Positions 29,565-34,837 of a DNA stretch of 34,837 nucleotides are shown here, piece after piece. Location of the stretch: assembly GCA_028284545.1 (NCBI GenBank), contig JANQRN010000270.1:1-34837 (forward strand). Reading direction: 5' to 3'. The DNA comes from Rhodothermales bacterium (GTDB lineage Bacteria; Bacteroidota; Rhodothermia; Rhodothermales; JABDKH01). The notes beneath the pieces are model-generated. The model saw nothing but the letters and a program-made list of their open reading frames with translations, did not search any database and was not told the DNA's origin. How positions within the stretch are numbered: the stretch's first letter is position 1; every line of letters begins with the position of its first letter. The translations under genes and the position numbers were made by a program.

Positions 29565-30029
29565 CTACTCGCGTCCGAACCGGGGATTTGTTACTACCGA
29601 TTCCCTGGTGACAAGCGCGTGCGGTTCGAACGAAATGAGAACCGAGTCGGTCGGCGAGATCCTGCCATCCACTTTGAAAACGAGAAGCCTCTTGTCGCCG
29701 ATTACAGGCAGGAACGTCGATTGTAACCCCAACTTCCTATCCTCGTCCCAGACGTGGGTTTTCGAGATGAAGCTCGCCAGGTCAATGGGGTCAACTCCGT
29801 TGGGGGTTAGCGGGTAAGCAACCCCGGGGAGTTCGCTCACCGCAGTCGGCGCCCATTTTACGTCGTCGACATCTTCGATCTCACGTACAACCGTCCGCGA
29901 CCAATCGCTACCACCTTGCGAGAACATCGGGTAGATGCTGAAAGGCCAGAACTCACCGTAGTGCGTGGCTACGAGAGCCGCATAGACCATCAGTACCGCG
30001 AGGGTTATCCGTATGGACTTCGTTTTCAA
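29565..30029 (-). CDS. Small single-pass membrane-anchored protein, probable partner of the adjacent HTTM-like protein
   Basis: One N-terminal TM followed by HYGEFWPFSIYPMFSQGGSDWS and a soluble domain. Co-directional with the membrane protein and 14 bp from it. Confidence 0.6.
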   Translation of the reverse strand: MKTKSIRITLAVLMVYAALVATHYGEFWPFSIYPMFSQGGSDWSRTVVREIEDVDDVKWAPTAVSELPGVAYPLTPNGVDPIDLASFISKTHVWDEDRKLGLQSTFLPVIGDKRLLVFKVDGRISPTDSVLISFEPHALVTRESVVTNPRFGRE

Positions 30030-30070
30030 CTTCCCCGGATCGGCGTTATCGAATTATCGACTGGCGACAA

Positions 30071-31225
30071 TCAAGCCTCGAGAACAAACGAAAACTGCTT
30101 TGACGCACGTCCGTTCACTTGTAGCGTAACGGTGTGGTCACCTTCGTAGAGTCGCCGAGTTGTCATCAATCGAAGCGGGTGCTTCTTTAGGATCTCCTGT
30201 TGCTCGCCGGCTTTCATTTCGATCTGCGTCAGCTTGAACACCTTGCGACCACCGGTCTTCCGCCCAGTCGCGTTGCTGTTTGGTGCAAAGTCCATTACGT
30301 AATCGAGCAACAGCGGCTGTGCTTTGTTCGACCTGATCTTCAAAACGAACTCCAACGCCGACCCAATCTTCACAACCGGAGTGAGTGGTTTGAAATCGCG
30401 GATGGTGATGTCTGGCGAAGAACTGAAACCGAGGAGTGCCAGCGCGTCTGCGTTTCCCTGCTTCACGAGCGTTCTCAGGGCATGTTTCGTGACGAACTGC
30501 AACTCGGATGATCGTCGACGAGCGCTGCCGCCGCGGCCACCCCAACGACGAAGAACTTTGATCGCGGTGGCGGGGTCGACCTTGCTGATGTCGTTCACAT
30601 GGTTCGCGACACTTCGGGTCACGTAGCGCGTTGGGTCCCGGTACAACTTCTCGAGAATCGGCAGCGGTTCGCGAAAGTCGATTGCAAGCTTCTGTGACCA
30701 CGGAAGCTTTGGTCTCGTACCCTCGCTCGCAAGCCTGCGGACGTGGTAGTTGTCATCGTCTGTACACGATTCCAGGAACGCCAGCGTTTCCTCTGGGAAG
30801 GCGTTGATAAAGTATCTGATCGCGTCTTCGGCCGAGAATCGCTTTGTGATTTCGCGAAGCGCACGTAGCGACCGGCGCACGTGCTTGCGAGAACACCCGT
30901 GCACGGCAACGTAGTGCGACAGCGGCGCGATTATGAAGTCGCCGAAGTCATCGTCACGAAGCGTCGGGTCCAGCTGCGCCGGCAAGGCTTCCAGGATTAT
31001 CGACAGTGCCTTGGGGTAGTCATCCGGCAGGGCGTCGTGAAGACAGGCCGTGATGTGAGATATTCGCTCCTTGAGTTCAAGATCCGGAAACGCTTCAACG
31101 CAATTGCGCGAGAAGCGCTTTGCCGGGAATCCGGATTTCGTGGCGGCGAACTGCTTCGCAAGGAAATTGACCTTCTCCTCATTGAATAGCTGGTCCTTGA
31201 GCGAGAATGTGGTTTCTGCTTTCAA
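30071..31225 (-). CDS. AlkC/AlkD-like DNA alkylation repair HEAT-repeat glycosylase with C-terminal Ig-like domain
   Basis: FSLKDQLFNEEKVNFLAKQFA...; SDDDNYHVRRLASEGTRPKLPWS-type segment (SCTDDDNYHVRRLASEGTRPKLPW), YVTRSVANHVNDISK. The roughly 100-aa C-terminal beta-rich tail is as in Ig-fused AlkC. TTG 31225 is the most plausible start; the ORF upstream of it is low-complexity and Arg/Ser-rich. Confidence 0.8.
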   Translation of the reverse strand: MKAETTFSLKDQLFNEEKVNFLAKQFAATKSGFPAKRFSRNCVEAFPDLELKERISHITACLHDALPDDYPKALSIILEALPAQLDPTLRDDDFGDFIIAPLSHYVAVHGCSRKHVRRSLRALREITKRFSAEDAIRYFINAFPEETLAFLESCTDDDNYHVRRLASEGTRPKLPWSQKLAIDFREPLPILEKLYRDPTRYVTRSVANHVNDISKVDPATAIKVLRRWGGRGGSARRRSSELQFVTKHALRTLVKQGNADALALLGFSSSPDITIRDFKPLTPVVKIGSALEFVLKIRSNKAQPLLLDYVMDFAPNSNATGRKTGGRKVFKLTQIEMKAGEQQEILKKHPLRLMTTRRLYEGDHTVTLQVNGRASKQFSFVLEA

Positions 31226-31313
31226 TCGTCGGGAGCTGGAAAGTGGAACCGGATCACACGTGAATGCCGCGTCGGCACTCGGAAATATCCGAAATCCTGC
31301 AGCGCGGATTCTA

Positions 31314-32657
31314 CTACAGGAATCTGAGCGCAGAATATGGCGTTGGGTCCAGGTGCGGTTGTTCACCAGCCAGCATCTCGGCCACGAGCTTCCCCGTGCC
31401 GGCACCCATGCTGAGCCCAAGCATACCGTGGCCCGCCGCGATCATCACGTTGCCGAGGGCGGGTGCACGATCAATCACGGGTTTGCCGTCGAATGTCATT
31501 GGCCGCCATCCGAACCAGGTCTCCTCGATTGGGTCGCCCACCGGGTCGTGAAGATACTTGCGCGCCCCGCTCGTTAGAAGGTTCAGCCGCTTCTGGTTGA
31601 TAGAAGTATCATAGCCCACCATTTCCATCGTTGACCCGATCCGGTAGCCCGATTCCATTGGCGTAATCGCGACGTGGGAGTCCTCGATGATGATGGGGTG
31701 CGCCGGCATCCGCTCCGGCCGCTGCATCGTTATCGAATATCCTTTCCCGGGCTGAATAGGGACGCGGGCACCAACGTCAGCCGCGAGTTGCACCGCCCTG
31801 GCACCGGTCGCAATAACAAAGTGGTCTGCCTCCACATCCTGCTGACCCGCACTGCGCGTCACGTTGTTGACATTCGCTGTGTTGGCACTGGCGGTGCGGA
31901 CCTTCGCCGCGATGGCACGGTCGCCTTGCCGGACAAAGCCCGTCACCTCGTGTGACTCGAGAATAGTTACCTCTCGAGATTCCAGCAGCCTCCGCAGCTC
32001 GCTCATCAATCGATCCGGCCGGATGTGGCAGTCCTCCTCGTAGTGCCAGCCGCCCGCTGGACCATCCTTCAGCGCGGGCTCGAGCTCCTGCAACTTGGCC
32101 CCGCGGTATGGCGTTGCGGCCACATTGAAGTGCGTCCGCAGCAGTTCATCCGTTTCGGCATAAGCGTCAAAATCGCGCGCGTTGTCGAAAACAAACAGCA
32201 AACCTCGGTCCTGCCATTCGCACGAAACATGTTCGGCTTGCACAAACTCTCGGTAGAGTGCCATCGACGACTGCAGGAGGGCATGGCGCGCACTCGCCGT
32301 CGTCATCATGTCTCGCTTGTTTGACAATCGATAAAAATTCCAGAACCACGAAACAAAGTCTCGAGATAACCGCGGTCTAATGGCGAATGGTGAGTCGCGC
32401 CGCATCATCGCACGCATGGTTTTGGCAATCGCACCAGGCTGGGAAAGCGGGAGCACGTGACTCGGACAGATGTATCCGCAGTTGCCATGCGAACAACCGT
32501 AGCCGAACACACCCTTTTCCGCTATCGTCACCCGAAAGCCGGCGCCGGTCAGGTACCACGCACTCATCGCGCCGATGATGCCGCCGCCAACGATCAGCAC
32601 ATGATCACCGCGGCCGCCGTTGCTGTTCCTGGAGTCGATCAAGCGCGGATACCCCAT
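31314..32657 (-). CDS. FAD-dependent D-amino-acid dehydrogenase family (DadA-like; probable D-hydroxyproline dehydrogenase)
   Basis: VLIVGGGIIGAMSAWYLTGAGFRVTIAEKG, CSHGNCGYICPSHVLPLSQPGA, C-terminal GNVMIAAGHGMLGLSMGAGTGKLVAEML. ATG 32657 overlaps the upstream gene's end. Confidence 0.85.
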   Translation of the reverse strand: MGYPRLIDSRNSNGGRGDHVLIVGGGIIGAMSAWYLTGAGFRVTIAEKGVFGYGCSHGNCGYICPSHVLPLSQPGAIAKTMRAMMRRDSPFAIRPRLSRDFVSWFWNFYRLSNKRDMMTTASARHALLQSSMALYREFVQAEHVSCEWQDRGLLFVFDNARDFDAYAETDELLRTHFNVAATPYRGAKLQELEPALKDGPAGGWHYEEDCHIRPDRLMSELRRLLESREVTILESHEVTGFVRQGDRAIAAKVRTASANTANVNNVTRSAGQQDVEADHFVIATGARAVQLAADVGARVPIQPGKGYSITMQRPERMPAHPIIIEDSHVAITPMESGYRIGSTMEMVGYDTSINQKRLNLLTSGARKYLHDPVGDPIEETWFGWRPMTFDGKPVIDRAPALGNVMIAAGHGMLGLSMGAGTGKLVAEMLAGEQPHLDPTPYSALRFL

Positions 32658-33604
32658 CGCAGCGGATCGCTGGGACTCAGAATCAGGCGTGACTCTGCAT
32701 TGACAAACGCTGACCCGGTGATTCGCGGCAGGATACCGCCTGGCGCATCCCGGTAGGTGCACTCAAAGACGCTTCCGGTGATGCTTTCCTGTCTCCACAC
32801 CTCGCCGGCCTCGAGCTTGCCGTCGGCTGCAAGACACGCAAGTTTGGCACTGGTCCCAGTACCACACGGTGAGCGGTCGTACGCGCCGCCCGGGCACATG
32901 ACGAAGTTGCGACTGTTGTTCGCGGCGTCCCGGGGTGGACCAAAGAGTTCAACGTGATCTATGTACCCGTCGGCGGCGCCAGTCACGCCGGCTTTTGCGA
33001 GCGCGTCACGAATCCGCAACGTTACGTCTGTAAGCCGAGACGTGTTGACCAGCTCGAGACGTTCCTCAGGCCCCGATGTCACGAGATAGAACCAGTTGCC
33101 TCCCCATGCAACGTCACCGGTAACGAGCCCATAGTCGGGGACGTCGACGGAGACGCCCGCTCGATATCGATAACTGGCGACGTTCTCGACCGCAACACGA
33201 CCGTCTTCCAGCAGCTCAGCTGATACCTCGCCGACAGGAGTCTCGATGCGGTGATCGCCGCGCGCTATCGCGCCACGATAAGCAAGCGCCGCGACGACCC
33301 CGATCGTTCCGTGCCCGCACATGCCGAGATAGCCAACGTTGTTGAAAAAGATCACCCCTGTGCAGCAGTTTGCATTTGTCGGCGCGACCAAGAGGGCGCC
33401 GACCATGACGTCAGAGCCACGGGGCTCGTTGACCACAGCACTTCGGAAGTTGTCCCAGTCTGCCCGGAAAAGCTCCAACTGCTCGGCGGCCGTGCCCCCT
33501 CCGAGGTCAGGTCCACCGCCGAAGACGACCCGCGTGGGCTCGCCACCGGTATGCGTGTCTATGACGTGAATGTCCGGTCCCGGTTGTTGAAGATCTGATC
33601 CCAC
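32639..33604 (-). CDS. Proline racemase family protein, probable 4-hydroxyproline epimerase
   Basis: Two catalytic Cys motifs, NVGYLGMCGHGT and DRSPCGTGTSAK; IDTHTGGEPTRVV. Start probably GTG 33604. Confidence 0.9.
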   Translation of the reverse strand: MGSDLQQPGPDIHVIDTHTGGEPTRVVFGGGPDLGGGTAAEQLELFRADWDNFRSAVVNEPRGSDVMVGALLVAPTNANCCTGVIFFNNVGYLGMCGHGTIGVVAALAYRGAIARGDHRIETPVGEVSAELLEDGRVAVENVASYRYRAGVSVDVPDYGLVTGDVAWGGNWFYLVTSGPEERLELVNTSRLTDVTLRIRDALAKAGVTGAADGYIDHVELFGPPRDAANNSRNFVMCPGGAYDRSPCGTGTSAKLACLAADGKLEAGEVWRQESITGSVFECTYRDAPGGILPRITGSAFVNAESRLILSPSDPLRWGIRA

Positions 33605-33650
33605 GTCGCCTTTTCTCGCCGTTTGCGAGGTATTATCGTTAATAAAGTGT

Positions 33651-33666
33651 ACTTTGTGTACAAAGT
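33651..33666. promoter_or_regulatory. Perfect dyad ACTTTGT-GT-ACAAAGT in divergent promoter, candidate operator
   Basis: Seven-bp arms with 2-bp spacer between the epimerase and aldehyde dehydrogenase starts, overlapping a second dyad AAAGT-GT-ACTTT (33645-33656). Confidence 0.6.
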
Positions 33667-33701
33667 CACATTTTAGCCACCACCCAAGATAGCGAGCCCT
33701 C

Positions 33702-34837
33702 ATGGCGACACACAAGGTACTCATAGGCGGTCTCTGGCGGGAAGCGACAGCCACAGATTCTTTTCATGCCGAGAACCCGCAAACCGGCGAAGCGCTGCCG
33801 GACCAGTACCCTGTAAGCGAATGGTCAGACATTGACGCGGCGCTTGACGCGGCGCAGTCGGCTTACCTGGAGTTGCGCGAAAAGGGTGGAAAAGACATTG
33901 CCCGATTCTTGCGAGCATACGCGGATCGAATCGAAGCACGAAAAGACGAGTTGTGCGCGCTCGCGTCGTTGGAAACTGCGTTACCTGTCGAGCCGCGTTT
34001 GGCCTCTGGTGAACTGCCGCGCACTACGGGTCAGCTGCGGCAAGCAGCAGACGCCGCAAGTAGTGCTAGCTGGTGTCAGCCAACGATCGATACGGCGAAC
34101 AACATCCGGTCGTGTTATCGTTCGATTGGCCCGGTCGCGGTGTTTGGTCCGAACAACTTCCCATTCGCATTTGGCGGCATTTCGGGTGGAGACTTCGCGG
34201 CGGCAATCGCGGCGGGCAACCCCGTGATCGGGAAGGCGCACCCGTTGCACCCAGGTGCCACTCGCCTACTTGCCGAGGAGGCACAGGCCGCTGCAGACGA
34301 AACGGGGATGCCCTCAGGCACGGTGCAACTGATCTACAACATGTCATACGCTGACGGTGAGCGGCTTGCGCGCGATCCGCGGCTTGCGGCGATTGCGTTC
34401 ACCGGCTCGCGGCGCGGCGGACTCAACCTGAAGTCCGCGGCAGACACAGTTGGCAAGCCGGTATATCTGGAGCTGTCGTCGATCAACCCGGTGGTCGTGC
34501 TTCCGGGCGCCCTTCGGGAACGGTACGAAGACATCGCCGATGAATTGAAGGGAAGCTGCCTGATGGGTACGGGGCAGTTTTGTACGAATCCGGGCTTCGT
34601 CATCGTGGAAGCGGGTGGTAAGACAGACGCTTTTATCGCCGCTGTGGCCGAACGCTTCGCGAGTGCCCCTGCGGGGACATTGCTGTCCCGAGCGGGACGC
34701 GAGGGCCTCGAGGCCGCTGTGGCCGCGCTGAAAACCGCGGGCGCCGAAGAGTTGGTTGGGGTCTCTGCGCGATCGGAAACCGCGGGTGACCCCGAGTCCG
34801 CAGCAAGCAACGGGTATCGTTACCCAAACACGGTGCT
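33702..34837 (+). CDS. Aldehyde dehydrogenase, probable alpha-ketoglutarate semialdehyde dehydrogenase (3'-truncated by window edge)
   Basis: Open frame from ATG 33702 to the window end, absent from the ORF track: MATHKVLIGGLWREATATDSFHAENPQTGEALPDQYPVSEW...VAVFGPNNFPFAFGG...IAFTGSRRGG...YLELSSINPVVVLP...GTGQFCTNPG. Confidence 0.92.
   Translation, partial: MATHKVLIGGLWREATATDSFHAENPQTGEALPDQYPVSEWSDIDAALDAAQSAYLELREKGGKDIARFLRAYADRIEARKDELCALASLETALPVEPRLASGELPRTTGQLRQAADAASSASWCQPTIDTANNIRSCYRSIGPVAVFGPNNFPFAFGGISGGDFAAAIAAGNPVIGKAHPLHPGATRLLAEEAQAAADETGMPSGTVQLIYNMSYADGERLARDPRLAAIAFTGSRRGGLNLKSAADTVGKPVYLELSSINPVVVLPGALRERYEDIADELKGSCLMGTGQFCTNPGFVIVEAGGKTDAFIAAVAERFASAPAGTLLSRAGREGLEAAVAALKTAGAEELVGVSARSETAGDPESAASNGYRYPNTV

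Overview
The window is a densely packed, GC-rich bacterial chromosomal segment with about 26 protein-coding genes on both strands. I saw no rRNA, tRNA, CRISPR array, transposase or phage genes. From left to right on the + strand it carries: a 5'-truncated ChaN-like protein, an RlpA/SPOR protein, an M49 (DPP III)-like lipoprotein, a multicopper oxidase with an extra N-terminal domain, an amidohydrolase, a small membrane protein, an SdpR/SdpI pair, an alpha/beta hydrolase and an NTF2-like protein. Next come two tandem MalT-type LuxR regulators (-), a divergent YtcJ-like amidohydrolase (+), an ApbE-like lipoprotein (-), an FGE/sulfatase-modifying-domain lipoprotein (+), monomeric NADP-isocitrate dehydrogenase (-), two Tat-signal sugar-metabolism-type enzymes (+) and a carboxypeptidase-regulatory/VWA protein (+). 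A minus-strand run follows with a thioesterase, CutC, an HTTM-like membrane protein with a small partner, and an AlkC-like DNA glycosylase. The window ends in a 4-hydroxyproline-type catabolic cluster with a divergent 3'-truncated aldehyde dehydrogenase that the ORF track does not list. The style (many exported lipoproteins, CarboxypepD_reg/VWA, Tat oxidoreductases) suggests the Bacteroidota/Rhodothermota neighbourhood, but that is a weak inference. The observations most worth checking are: the apbE-like gene overlapped antisense at both ends, including a head-to-head overlap of two lipoprotein signal peptides; an inverted heptanucleotide repeat block; a double-hairpin intergenic element; several perfect dyads at regulator or divergent promoters; the fused N-terminal domain on the multicopper oxidase; and the pentapeptide-motif M49 protein. 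No single clearly novel system is proven by the sequence alone.
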